From: Haliclona indistincta
Taxonomy: Eukaryota > Porifera > Demospongiae > Haplosclerida > Chalinidae
Length of the DNA: 64,000 nucleotides
Assembly: GCA_964017065.1 (NCBI GenBank)
Contig: OZ024786.1
Span: 14,322,242 to 14,386,241 of the forward strand
Direction: 5' to 3'
In this document: positions 1-8,748 of the stretch, in pieces
Layout of the letters: each line of letters starts with the position of its first letter
How positions within the stretch are numbered: the stretch's first letter is position 1
Position numbers and translations under genes: made by a program
Notes under the pieces: model-generated
What the model was told of the DNA's origin: nothing
Database searches by the model: none
What the model saw: the letters and a program-made list of their open reading frames with translations, nothing else

Positions 1-1
1 G

Positions 2-1699
2 CATCTAAGAATCAAACATCCTCTCAAGCATGCTGAGGTCCGAAAGGCTATAAAGGATCGATGTTCCAGCTCTCATTCCTCTGCAGCTACATCAGAGCAG
101 CCTACGATCGCTGATGCATTGCAACGGAGCGTCAAGTATGCGCGCAGCAGCAAGAAGTGGAAGGAACTCACAGACGCCGTCACACTATGTATAGCCAAGG
201 ATATGATGCCCATATACTCTGTGGAAAAGGATGGATTCCAAGATATGCTAAGGAAGTTTGATGCGCAGTACGATCTGCCTGGACGCAAGTACTTTTCCCA
301 GATCGCCATACCTGCACTGTACACTTCAACCAGGAATAAAGTTCAGAGTGATCTTCATGGTGTAGAATTCTTTGCTGCTACTACAGATATGTGGTCTAGC
401 AGTACAGCAGAACCATACATCAGCTACACTGTGCACTATGTAGATAAAGATTGGTGTCTTAAAACCCGCTGTTTGCAAACACTATACTTGCCACAAGACC
501 ACACTGCCGACAATATAGCAGAATCAATGACTGAAACTCTTGACTCATGGGGACTAAAGACAGCAAACCAGGTGTGTCTAACTACAGACAATGGGAAGAA
601 CATTGTATGTGCTACTATCAGGCGCCTTGGTTGGAACCACCTTTCTTGCTTTGGACACAATCTGCATTTGGCTGTGGGAAACTCCATCAAGGATGACAGG
701 CGAGTCGATCGAGCTCTTGGTGTCTGCCGCAAGATAGTGACATCCTTCTCTCATAGTTGGAAGAAGAAGAGAGACTTAGCTGAAGCTCAGGAACAATTGA
801 GCTTGCCTAAGCACTCACTTGTTGTAGACTGTGCAACTCGATGGGGTTCGACTGAGAAAATGGTCAGCCGTATACTGGAGCAAGAGACTGCTCTACGTCA
901 AGTTCTTGTTGCTGACCGCAAGACCACACACCTTGTTCCTACATGGCAGGATGTTGAAGTGCTAGAATCTGTTCAGTCAGCAATTCGACCGTTGGCTGAC
1001 TTCACTGACATGCTGTCAGGTGAAAAGTGTGTAACACTGTCTTCTCTTAGACCAATTCTCCACATCTTCAAGACTGATGTTCTATCTGAGTCTGATGAGG
1101 ATACCACACTAACAGCCGACATCAAGAGGAGGATTCTGGAGTACATGGAGGGCAAGTATGAAGATAGCAGGATAAGTGAACTATTGGATGTAGCTAGTTT
1201 TCTTGATCCTCGATTTGTTAGTGATTACCTGGATGAAGATTCCTTGGACACAGTCAAAAGCAGGCTAGTAGAGGAAATCCTCCAGTTACCAGAAAATCAA
1301 GATGCTGCAGAGGGCAGTAGTTCAAGTGGTGTGCATGATCCACCAGCTGAGCCACCAGCTAAGAGGAGGAAATTGGGTAGTTGGTTAAAGGCAAGCAAGC
1401 ATAAGAATAGCTCTACATCACAGCCTGAAGGTACAAGAGAGAGAATAATGAAAGAGATAGAGAGATATGAGAAGGCACCACAAGCTGACTCTGACTCAAA
1501 CCCACTAGATTGGTGGCGAATGTATGCTGTAACTTACCCCAACCTATCCAAGATGGCCAGGAAATATCTTTGCATTTGTGCTTCTAGTTCAGCTTCTGAG
1601 AGGTTGTTCAGTAAATCAGGACATATAGTATCCAAACGTAGGTGTTCTTTGAAACCAGACAAAGTGAATATGCTGGTGTTTCTAGCCACTAATTTGTAA
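2..1699 (+). CDS. hAT-family transposase with BED finger, 5'-truncated by window edge
   Basis: The frame is open from base 2, so the gene begins left of the window; the visible part is 565 residues. The first residues (HLRIKHP) look like the histidine end of a BED zinc finger. Next come the hAT/ZBED catalytic-core landmarks: TTDMWSS followed by a [10 protein letters not shown] stretch, then [11 protein letters not shown] and [11 protein letters not shown] basic linker rich in Pro, Ser and Lys precedes the C-terminal hATC dimerisation block ([19 protein letters not shown] ... [10 protein letters not shown]). No internal stop or frameshift is visible, so the enzyme may be recent or still intact. 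In hAT elements this protein binds the terminal repeats and performs cut-and-paste transposition in the nucleus. A domesticated ZBED gene is possible, but the terminal-repeat-like DNA directly downstream favours a transposon. Confidence 0.9.
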   Translation, partial: HLRIKHPLKHAEVRKAIKDRCSSSHSSAATSEQPTIADALQRSVKYARSSKKWKELTDAVTLCIAKDMMPIYSVEKDGFQDMLRKFDAQYDLPGRKYFSQIAIPALYTSTRNKVQSDLHGVEFFAATTDMWSSSTAEPYISYTVHYVDKDWCLKTRCLQTLYLPQDHTADNIAESMTETLDSWGLKTANQVCLTTDNGKNIVCATIRRLGWNHLSCFGHNLHLAVGNSIKDDRRVDRALGVCRKIVTSFSHSWKKKRDLAEAQEQLSLPKHSLVVDCATRWGSTEKMVSRILEQETALRQVLVADRKTTHLVPTWQDVEVLESVQSAIRPLADFTDMLSGEKCVTLSSLRPILHIFKTDVLSESDEDTTLTADIKRRILEYMEGKYEDSRISELLDVASFLDPRFVSDYLDEDSLDTVKSRLVEEILQLPENQDAAEGSSSSGVHDPPAEPPAKRRKLGSWLKASKHKNSSTSQPEGTRERIMKEIERYEKAPQADSDSNPLDWWRMYAVTYPNLSKMARKYLCICASSSASERLFSKSGHIVSKRRCSLKPDKVNMLVFLATNL

Positions 1700-1796
1700 T
1701 CTAAACCACTTGATTGTGCATTATGTAACCTGTTAATACATGATTATTCATTTGAAAACCTCAAAGTTATTCTAGTTAAGTGTAAAGAGAATTAGG

Positions 1797-1886
1797 GTCA
1801 AAGTATAACCGAAATACCGGTATACTGAGGTATTGTGGGCATACCGAATACCGGTATTAATTTTCTGATACCGCCCAGCTTTACTG
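1797..1886 (+). mobile_element. Right (3') end of the hAT element, terminal and subterminal repeats
   Basis: Below the transposase stop lies DNA rich in the alternating words ACCGGTATA and ATACCG, arranged as short inverted repeats, ending in CCGCCCAGCTTTACTG. Read on the minus strand this is CAGTAAAGCTGGGCGG, which looks like a hAT terminal inverted repeat (CA-rich start, then TGGGCGG). The element therefore probably stops at about 1886. The next eight bases (ATTATGAC) would be the target duplication; the matching copy lies left of the window and could not be seen. Confidence 0.6.
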
Positions 1887-2048
1887 ATTATGACTATGAT
1901 TCTAATTATGTGCTGTATATAAAGCCATGTATCAATTGTATTGGGTTAGAATGTGATTCAGTAAGAAAGAGTTGAATAGAGCAGTTGCTCTGAACTGAAT
2001 CCTCAGTGTTTGTCTCGCGCCTGGCGGCCTCTAGAGTTACATTTGGGG
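1884..2048 (+). mobile_element. Gypsy LTR fragment in opposite orientation, with first bases of a primer site
   Basis: Bases 1884-2041 are the reverse complement of the 195-bp LTR found at 2051 and 8464, lacking about 37 bases at its outer end, where the hAT terminus begins. It is followed by TTTGGGG, the same bases that follow the 5' LTR of the intact element (the start of the primer-binding site). Only about two bases separate it from the next LTR, so 1884-2245 forms a near-perfect palindrome. This is the relic of a plus-oriented gypsy copy, an aberrant insertion, or an assembly hairpin. Confidence 0.8.
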
Positions 2049-2050
2049 AA

Positions 2051-2245
2051 TGTAACTCTAGAGGCCGCCAGGCGCGAGACAAACACTGAGGATTCAGTTC
2101 AGAGCAACTGCTCTATTCAACTCTTTCTTACTGAATCACATTCTAACCCAATACAATTGATACATGGCTTTATATACAGCACATAATTAGAATCATAGTC
2201 ATAATCAGTTATATAGTTAACACTAGTTCACAGTCAGATATTACA
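2051..2245 (-). repeat. 3' LTR of the gypsy element
   Basis: This 195-bp repeat starts TGTAACTCTAGAGG and ends ATATTACA on the plus strand and matches 8464-8658 without a visible difference. On the sense (minus) strand it contains TATATAAAG, a likely TATA box. Confidence 0.95.
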
Positions 2246-2257
2246 CCTCTCCCTCCT
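2246..2257 (-). other. Polypurine tract of the gypsy element
   Basis: The minus strand reads AGGAGGGAGAGG immediately before the 3' LTR. This is the expected site and composition for the plus-strand primer of reverse transcription. Confidence 0.75.
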
Positions 2258-2286
2258 GAGGTTGAGCGTCCTCGATCAAAATGTCA

Positions 2287-3858
2287 TCACTTTCTTTTGC
2301 GAAGACGACCAGACCATCCTCTCGAAGATTTGTTTTCTTCATGGGGAGATTTGTTCTCTTCACAAGGAGACTTATCCTCTTCACAGGGAGATTTGTCATC
2401 TTCATTGGGAGTCGCCTCATCCAATCTATCTTGGGTTTGCTCTCCTGGTGAACCTCTCTTCTTCGGTCTCTTCTTCTTTGGTGGCCAAAAATCCGAAGCA
2501 AGCTCCTCAGGGCAAGCACGTAGTCTGTCCAGGGCCACCAAGATGGTATCCTCCTCTGGTCTATCGATCCTTCTAATCCTTGCCGTATTCAAGTCCATTT
2601 CAACGACTCTATAAGGTCCATGATAGGGTCTGGCAAATTTTCTCAGAGGCCCTGTCTTGTCAGCCGGTTTAAAGAGAAATACTCGGTCGCCCACTCCAAA
2701 GCGCGGCGGTCTTGCTTTTCGATCGTAGCAGTTCTTTTGTCTCTTCTGAGCCTTTCCAATACACTTCCGTGCATCCTCCCATGCTTCAGCAGTGCGACGA
2801 GCCAAACTAGCTCCATATTCTTTTAGATTGCAATCATGCCGAGTTTTCTTACTGGACAAAACAGTCTGAGTAGGAAGACGAGGATCCCTGCCGTAGAGCA
2901 AGAAGAATGGAGATTCTTGGGTGCTCATCTGTTGGGACGCTCTGTAAGCAAACAACACGAACGGTAGTCGCTGATCCCAGTCCTTTCCATCCCGCTCAAC
3001 TGTCTTAGCCAGCATATTGATGAGAGTCCTGTTGAACCTCTCGACCAGTCCATCAGTTTGTGGATGGTATGCTGTGGTGTTTACTTTCTTGTATCCCAGT
3101 ACCACCTGTACCTCCTTGAGTAATTCAGACAAGAAGGCTTGACCACGGTCTGACAGCAACTCTGAGGGAACTCCATGACGAGCCACAATCTCTCTCACAA
3201 GCAAATTTGCTATCGTAGCTGCTGTCTGGTCAGGAGTGGGAAATACCTCAGGCCACTTGGTCAAGTAGTCCATAAATACCACCGCATACTTATTGCCTCG
3301 ACTGGATGTTGGAAACTGGATAACATCGACACCAACACGGTCAAAGGGTCCATTGACGGGTATCGGTGTGAGTGGAGAGTGCACAGCTCGTCCTGGAGAA
3401 TAAGTGTTACAAACCAAACAGGCACGAGTCCAGTGTGTGATGTCAGCCCTCATACTATGCCACCAATAATGTCGTCTTAGCTCACTATGTACCTTAGTAT
3501 CACTCAAGTGTGCTCCAAACACTCCAGCATGAGCTTCAGTGAACAATAGTTGTCGCTGACTTCGAGGTGGGATTATCCTGAGGGTGCTGTCCTTCTCCAC
3601 TCTGTACAACACATCATCTTCAATCACATACTGAGAACTTGACAGCACCAACGTCCTAGCTCAACTCTCATCCTCAGGTAGAACACCAGTCTCGAGGTAC
3701 ACAATGATCTCAGACAAGTCAGAATCTTCTCTCTGAGCTGCAGATAAGGCAGAATGGTCAGAATCTGCTGCAAGGTCCATGGCAGCAATCACCCCATCAG
3801 GTTCGGTGAGATCCTCACTATCATTCTGATAGTGGAGCTCTGGATAGAGTGTCGGCAT
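2287..3858 (-). pseudogene. Gypsy integrase region of pol, interrupted
   Basis: This region encodes the integrase, which joins retrotransposon DNA to the chromosome. An opening piece of 65 residues (3858-3661) ends at a TGA; the main part (3651-2287, about 454 residues) resumes three codons later in the same frame. The main part shows an N-terminal zinc-binding region ending in CLVC, the catalytic core with the first Asp in GVDVIQFP, the second in LSDRGQAF and the Glu in GLVERFNRTL, and then a basic C-terminal region. The tail has several repeats of an acidic Asp/Lys/Ser/Pro unit. No chromodomain is recognised. It is out of frame with the upstream RT/RNase H reading frame, which overlaps it at 3821-3858, so the integrase needs both a frameshift and stop readthrough, or is dead. 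Confidence 0.85.
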
Positions 3859-6115
3859 TCACATTGCTATGACCCGAACGATGCTTGATCGTCAAATTCA
3901 ACTCCTGAATTGCCATGCCCCAACGTGCTAGCTTTCCAGATGGTTGTGGAGTATTCAGCAAAGAGGTCAGAGCGGAGTGGTCTGTAAATACTTCACAAGA
4001 ATGTCCATAGAGATAGGGTCTAAAGTGCTTGACTGCCCACACAACTCCCAAACCTTCAAGCTCGGTGATACCATAATTCTTCTCATGTGATTGCAAAGAT
4101 CGGCTAGCATAAGCAACAGGATGTACAGAGCCATCATCTTGTTTCTGAGCCAACACTGCTCCAAGTCCTGCTCCTGATGCATCAGTCTCGAGCACGAAAG
4201 GTCTTGAGAAATCAGGGAATACCAATAATGGAGAGTTGATGAGTAGCTCTTTCAAATCATCGAATGCTTTCTGACAGTTGTGTGTCCAAGCAAAAGGAAC
4301 ATCCTTCTTGGTGAGAGCATGAAGTGGTCCAGCAATCTTGGCGAAGCCTGGAACGAACTTCCGATAATACGAGGCAAGACCTAGAAAAGAACGCAGTGTC
4401 TTTACGTCTTGTGGTACAGGAAACTGTCGCACTGCCTCGACCTTCTTTGGATCTGCCCGAACACCATGTTCCGAGACCACATGTCCTAAATACTCTACTT
4501 CAGTTAGAGCGAATCGGCACTTTCCTGGTCGTAGTTTCAACCCTGCCTCACGAAGACGATCTGTCACCTTGGAGAGATTAACATTGTGTTCTTCCATAGT
4601 TCGCCCGAACACAAGTACATCATCAAGATATACAACACAAACTGACCGTGCCAATCCTGACAGGACAATTTCCATCAATCTCTGGAAAGTAGCAGGTGCA
4701 TTCACCAACCCAAACGGCATCTTTCTGAACTGATACAGACCTGCAAAAGTGGTGAAAGCTGTCTTTTCTTTGGAGTCCTCATCCATAGCAACCTGCCAGT
4801 ATCCGGATGCAAGGTCTAATGCTGAGAAATACTTGGAACCATTCAGGATATCTAGTGTGTCGTCAATCCTGGGTAATGGGAATTCATCCAACTTAGTGAT
4901 CTGGTTAAGCTTCCGATAGTCAACGCAGAAACGAATTCCACCGTCTTTCTTCTGAACAAGTACTATTGGGCTGGCCCAAGGACTAGCTGAGGGTTCAATA
5001 ACTCCTTGTTTGAGCATGTCATCTACAAGCTCTTCAACCTTGTTTCTTAGTGCAAATGGAGTCCTTCTCAAAGGTTGCTTGATAGGGAGGTGTTGACCGG
5101 TGTTGATTGGGTGAGTCACTAACTCAGTTGTACCAAGCTCACTTGGGTCTAGTGCAAAGACATCAGAATAAGAAGACAATAGAGATTGTAGAGACTCTCG
5201 GTCGTCCTTCACAAGATGACTAAAGTCAGTGCCGATCTGATTGAACAGCTTAGCGATCCGTTCCTGACGCTTGTCAGCTTCATCGTGTGGTAGGTCTTCC
5301 ACTGTGAGGCTCTGCAGTCTGGATAGTTCTGCTGATCGACTCAAGTCACTCTCATCTCTAGACAACACAGTGGTTGCTGTAACAAGTCCAAGATGAGTCC
5401 CTTCTTCTAGGCACTCTTTCTCAACACCACTGTTCTGCAATACCAATGTCAAGAATTGGTCTTCTTTCATCTCTACGACACTGTCAGCCATTTGTAGTCC
5501 TTGACTCAGTTCAGATGGGGTGAACATTAGTGGTCCTTTGAGGGGAGTGCCTTCCACGGTCGCACGTACTACCTTTTGCATACCAGCTGGAATCTTCACA
5601 GCTTGCAGTAGTCGTACCTCTTTTCCATCAAGTAGTCTGGTTTCTACTTCTTTCTGTACAGGCTGTGTAACACCAGGCTCATGGGGAGATTCTCGACTTT
5701 CCTCTCTAACAGTCGGCTTCGACTCTGATGGAGTAAGTCGCTCACTAGCGAAGAGATCTGTTGTGCCACCATCAGCATCCTTTGTTACCAAGGAGAATCC
5801 TAGCTGAGGTTGAACGTCGGTGCCTAATAAGAGGTCATTGGGAGCGTTCTTGCGAACTAAAATAGTAGTATTCATTTGGCATCGTCCCCTGGACAGAGTG
5901 AGTTCAGTCTGAGCAATGAAATCTAGGCGGTGTCCACCATAGCTTTTCAACATTACATCAGGGGCTTTGAGCTTCTTGCGAGTAGATTCTATCCACTGCG
6001 CATCTGTCTGCTCCTTAGGTCGGTTGCTCTTAAGAACCTTCCACACGAACTCCAAAGAGGCAATAGTGGCTGGCGATCCAGTGTCTATTAGAGCTTCGAC
6101 ACTGATCCCTTCCAA
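3821..6115 (-). CDS. Gypsy pol: protease, reverse transcriptase, RNase H
   Basis: A 764-residue open frame. The aspartic protease active site is LIDTGSPATIAS close to the start. Reverse transcriptase occupies roughly residues 330-560, with FCVDYRKLNQIT, the catalytic YLDDVLVFG and FLGLASYYRKFV. RNase H follows with LETDASGAGLGAVL and FTDHSALTSLL. It lies in the same frame as gag, separated only by a TAA and three codons, so the true start is uncertain: it could be made as a gag-pol readthrough product. The frame closes just after the RNase H landmark ADTLSRAP, where the integrase frame takes over. That break may be a mutation rather than programmed recoding. Confidence 0.92.
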   Translation of the reverse strand: MEGISVEALIDTGSPATIASLEFVWKVLKSNRPKEQTDAQWIESTRKKLKAPDVMLKSYGGHRLDFIAQTELTLSRGRCQMNTTILVRKNAPNDLLLGTDVQPQLGFSLVTKDADGGTTDLFASERLTPSESKPTVREESRESPHEPGVTQPVQKEVETRLLDGKEVRLLQAVKIPAGMQKVVRATVEGTPLKGPLMFTPSELSQGLQMADSVVEMKEDQFLTLVLQNSGVEKECLEEGTHLGLVTATTVLSRDESDLSRSAELSRLQSLTVEDLPHDEADKRQERIAKLFNQIGTDFSHLVKDDRESLQSLLSSYSDVFALDPSELGTTELVTHPINTGQHLPIKQPLRRTPFALRNKVEELVDDMLKQGVIEPSASPWASPIVLVQKKDGGIRFCVDYRKLNQITKLDEFPLPRIDDTLDILNGSKYFSALDLASGYWQVAMDEDSKEKTAFTTFAGLYQFRKMPFGLVNAPATFQRLMEIVLSGLARSVCVVYLDDVLVFGRTMEEHNVNLSKVTDRLREAGLKLRPGKCRFALTEVEYLGHVVSEHGVRADPKKVEAVRQFPVPQDVKTLRSFLGLASYYRKFVPGFAKIAGPLHALTKKDVPFAWTHNCQKAFDDLKELLINSPLLVFPDFSRPFVLETDASGAGLGAVLAQKQDDGSVHPVAYASRSLQSHEKNYGITELEGLGVVWAVKHFRPYLYGHSCEVFTDHSALTSLLNTPQPSGKLARWGMAIQELNLTIKHRSGHSNVNADTLSRAPLSE

Positions 6116-6127
6116 CGCGACAGTAGC

Positions 6128-8380
6128 TTAGACAGTAGGTCCCAACCTCGAACCTTTGTCAGCTGGTATGACTGCTTTTACTGCATTAAGACTCTCAATA
6201 GCTGCATCCAATTCAGCTTGCCGTAGCTTTTCACGGAGGATTTCTATCTCTTGTTTTTTATCCACAGAGTCAGAATTCTCTTGTGGGGTCATGTGTTTCA
6301 CTTGAGATTTTCCTCGCGATTCGCCACTGTTCTTGGGAGTCTTCTGATAGGGGCAATCAGTCTTGTAGTGTCCTTCCATACCACATCGGTAACAGGCGAC
6401 ATTCTTGCCACGTGGGGTCTTGGGTGGATCAGTACGATCAGAGGGAGTAGGTAGAGGAACTTTAGGAGGAGTAGCTGGTGTAGGGAGGTTACGGTTCACT
6501 GGTCCGCCAAAACGATTCTTGTTTTGATATAGTTTCTGTGGGTAACGTCCCGAAACTTCTTTCCACTTGGCTTCCTCAAATCTGGCTTTAGCTACAATCT
6601 CATCAACACTGCCCTCAACGCCCACAACTTTGGCTTGGATTTCTGGTCGAAGACCAGACACAAACTGGTTCAGTAGAACTATCTGACCAACCTTCTCAGC
6701 TTCTGTGTTACCACCTATGGTAGTAGAATATGCTTTGCTGTGTAGCTTGCGAAGCTCTTGGGCGTAGTCATCGACGGATTCACTAGCTCCCTGTTTTCGA
6801 CTATGAAACATCTGGGTCTGTAGTGCCGTCAGTTTAACTGGTGTAAACCTCTTCTTCAATGCACCAATTAGTTGGTCATAGTCGGCCTTCTGTGTTGGAG
6901 TACAGGACCTATAGAAGGACTTAGCGTTGCCTCGAAGAGCTGCAGTGAGGTGTACTGTCTTGAAATTTTTGTCCCACCTAGCAACACGTGCCACTGCTTC
7001 AAAGTGATCCAACCATTCTTCAAATGTTTCACCATCACGCTGATCTCCGCCATGAAAGCTGGGAATAGACGGTAAGTGGGCAGGATGGACCATAGGTGGG
7101 TAAGGTGTAGCGCTTGCAGCTCCAGTTAACCCTGGGTTGAAACTCGTACTGAAAGGGCTAGGGGTAGGGGTAAAATGAAAGGGTGTAGTCACTGGGGTAG
7201 AGACACTCTCAGTAGATACAGGTAATGGCTGAGTTGCATGTCCTCCTGCGATCGCAGTCGTCGTGGTTGGAGAGTAGGTGAAAGTAGGTTTAGTTGCCGG
7301 TGACGATGACACAGAAGTGTACGCAGTCATTGGAGAGTAGGGAAAGGTAGGCATGGCTGTTGGTGACGATGACACAGAAGTGCATGTAGTCAGTCCAGCA
7401 GCTCCAAAACCTGCAAGAGGAGAAAAAGATGGTAATGACCCAACTTTCAAGTTAGTCTGTCCTGGTAATGAGAACCGCACAGCTGCAGCAGGTGTGAAGG
7501 AAGGTGCAGTCACGTGTAATCCATGGCTCGGAAGGGTGATAGTCGGTGCTGCTGACTCTTTGTTTCTCTTTGTAGAAGGTCCTTCCAGTTCCTGAATCTT
7601 GATTTTAGCTCCCTCCAGTTCAGCCCGAAGTTGTTGATTCTCAGATATGCTGTCCCCCAGCTGTCCTTGAAGGTGCTGATTCTCAGATCTGGTGTCCTCC
7701 AGCTGTCCTTGAAGGTGTTGACTCTCTGATCGGCATGTCTCTAGCTGCCCTCGAAGGTGTTGACTCTCACCTTGACACGTCTCCAGCTGTTCCTGAAGGT
7801 GACAAATGGATTCGTCCTTGTGTTCGCTTAACTCCTGCAAATGTTGTTCCCGCTGTTTCGCTTCTTCTAGCTGTCTGGATAAAGAGTCGTCCTCGGTTGC
7901 AGTACTCTCTTGCCTTGTTCTGCGCAGATGATCAAGCTCGTCTAAAGCTCTTTGCTCCCGTGCTTCCCATTTCGATCGCTCAGATTCCAAGAGTCGATAA
8001 TACTTTAACTCTCGAGCCTCTCCTCGCTGTTCTTCTTCCAAACGGTATTGTTCAAACTCTGCTGCCTTAACTTTCAGCTGTTCTTCCAGTTCACTCTCTC
8101 TGTTCTTGCTCCTTGATAATGCTTCTTGCAATTCGCTCGCTGCTCCAGGCTCCGTTTGCTCGGTTTGTTCACTTGCCGTAGTCTGCTCCGCGCACTGCTT
8201 GATGCGGTCTCTAAGCTGTTCCGCTTCGGTCTTTGACTGTTCGAGCTCCTCCTCCAACTGTAGAACATGACTCTGGTCGGGGTGTTCCTCACGCAGACGT
8301 CTGTTTTCTGTCTCTAGTTGGTTCTTCTCCCACGTCAGGTTGTCCAACCGCGTCCTCAAGGCTTCCATTGCACACTGCAA
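6128..8380 (-). CDS. Gypsy gag with long N-terminal coiled coil and zinc knuckle
   Basis: A 750-residue protein. Residues 1-270 are a charged heptad-rich coiled coil with several near-repeats of a unit containing HLQGQLE. A Ser/Thr/Pro-rich spacer follows to about 430. A Retrotrans_gag capsid-like region then carries the motifs FEEWLDHFE and LTAALRGNAKSFYR. A CCHC knuckle (CYRCGMEGHYKTDC) lies near residue 660. Gag proteins assemble the particle and bind element RNA. The unusually long coiled coil may drive assembly. The frame ends at TAA, after which pol continues in the same frame. The first ATG in the frame, just inside the primer-binding site, was taken as the start. Confidence 0.92.
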   Translation of the reverse strand: MQCAMEALRTRLDNLTWEKNQLETENRRLREEHPDQSHVLQLEEELEQSKTEAEQLRDRIKQCAEQTTASEQTEQTEPGAASELQEALSRSKNRESELEEQLKVKAAEFEQYRLEEEQRGEARELKYYRLLESERSKWEAREQRALDELDHLRRTRQESTATEDDSLSRQLEEAKQREQHLQELSEHKDESICHLQEQLETCQGESQHLRGQLETCRSESQHLQGQLEDTRSENQHLQGQLGDSISENQQLRAELEGAKIKIQELEGPSTKRNKESAAPTITLPSHGLHVTAPSFTPAAAVRFSLPGQTNLKVGSLPSFSPLAGFGAAGLTTCTSVSSSPTAMPTFPYSPMTAYTSVSSSPATKPTFTYSPTTTTAIAGGHATQPLPVSTESVSTPVTTPFHFTPTPSPFSTSFNPGLTGAASATPYPPMVHPAHLPSIPSFHGGDQRDGETFEEWLDHFEAVARVARWDKNFKTVHLTAALRGNAKSFYRSCTPTQKADYDQLIGALKKRFTPVKLTALQTQMFHSRKQGASESVDDYAQELRKLHSKAYSTTIGGNTEAEKVGQIVLLNQFVSGLRPEIQAKVVGVEGSVDEIVAKARFEEAKWKEVSGRYPQKLYQNKNRFGGPVNRNLPTPATPPKVPLPTPSDRTDPPKTPRGKNVACYRCGMEGHYKTDCPYQKTPKNSGESRGKSQVKHMTPQENSDSVDKKQEIEILREKLRQAELDAAIESLNAVKAVIPADKGSRLGPTV

Positions 8381-8443
8381 CTCCAGGTAGCCAACGCAAT
8401 GACGATCCGTCGGTGAGATTGATTGGCGCTCTCTCCTAACAGT

Positions 8444-8461
8444 ATCCCGGACTAGCCCCCA
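8444..8461 (-). other. Primer-binding site, tRNA-Pro type
   Basis: Two bases inside the 5' LTR the minus strand reads TGGGGGCTAGTCCGGGAT. From general knowledge, the complement of the metazoan tRNA-Pro 3' end is TGGGGGCTCGTCCGGGAT, so 17 of 18 bases match. Confidence 0.8.
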
Positions 8462-8463
8462 AA

Positions 8464-8658
8464 TGTAACTCTAGAGGCCGCCAGGCGCGAGACAAACACT
8501 GAGGATTCAGTTCAGAGCAACTGCTCTATTCAACTCTTTCTTACTGAATCACATTCTAACCCAATACAATTGATACATGGCTTTATATACAGCACATAAT
8601 TAGAATCATAGTCATAATCAGTTATATAGTTAACACTAGTTCACAGTCAGATATTACA
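8464..8658 (-). repeat. 5' LTR of the gypsy element
   Basis: The direct partner of 2051-2245, the same length and apparently identical, which indicates a young insertion. It carries the sense-strand TATATAAAG promoter-like word. Confidence 0.95.
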
Positions 8659-8748
8659 CATCCATCTTTGTGTTTGTATGCCTGCTCACGCACTTCTTTC
8701 TCTCTCTCTCTCGTTTATTTTTTTCTCTTTCTCTCCCTCTCTCTCTAG

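Larger units (their letters stand above)
2051..8658 (-). mobile_element. Ty3/gypsy LTR retrotransposon, full length, minus orientation
   Basis: A 6.6-kb element bounded by two direct 195-bp LTRs that begin TGTAA and end TTACA and look identical by eye. Reading on the minus strand the order is 5' LTR (8658-8464), primer-binding site, gag, protease, reverse transcriptase, RNase H, integrase, polypurine tract, 3' LTR (2245-2051). The order RT-RNase H-integrase and the zinc-knuckle gag place it in Metaviridae. Several frame breaks (see gag, pol and integrase entries) mean it probably cannot move on its own as read here. No target duplication is visible: the left flank ends GGGAA and the right flank begins CATCC. 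It lies immediately upstream of the first visible kinase exon and so probably sits in an intron of that gene. Confidence 0.95.

Noticed and set aside
3821..3858. Programmed frameshift between RNase H and integrase
   Set aside because: No slippery heptamer was recognised, and frameshifts at this position are not expected in gypsy elements; mutation is simpler.
6872..7075. Plus-strand frames within the gypsy element (for example 5520-5807, 6872-7075, 7735-8070)
   Set aside because: They are shadows of gag and pol on the opposite strand, without domains.
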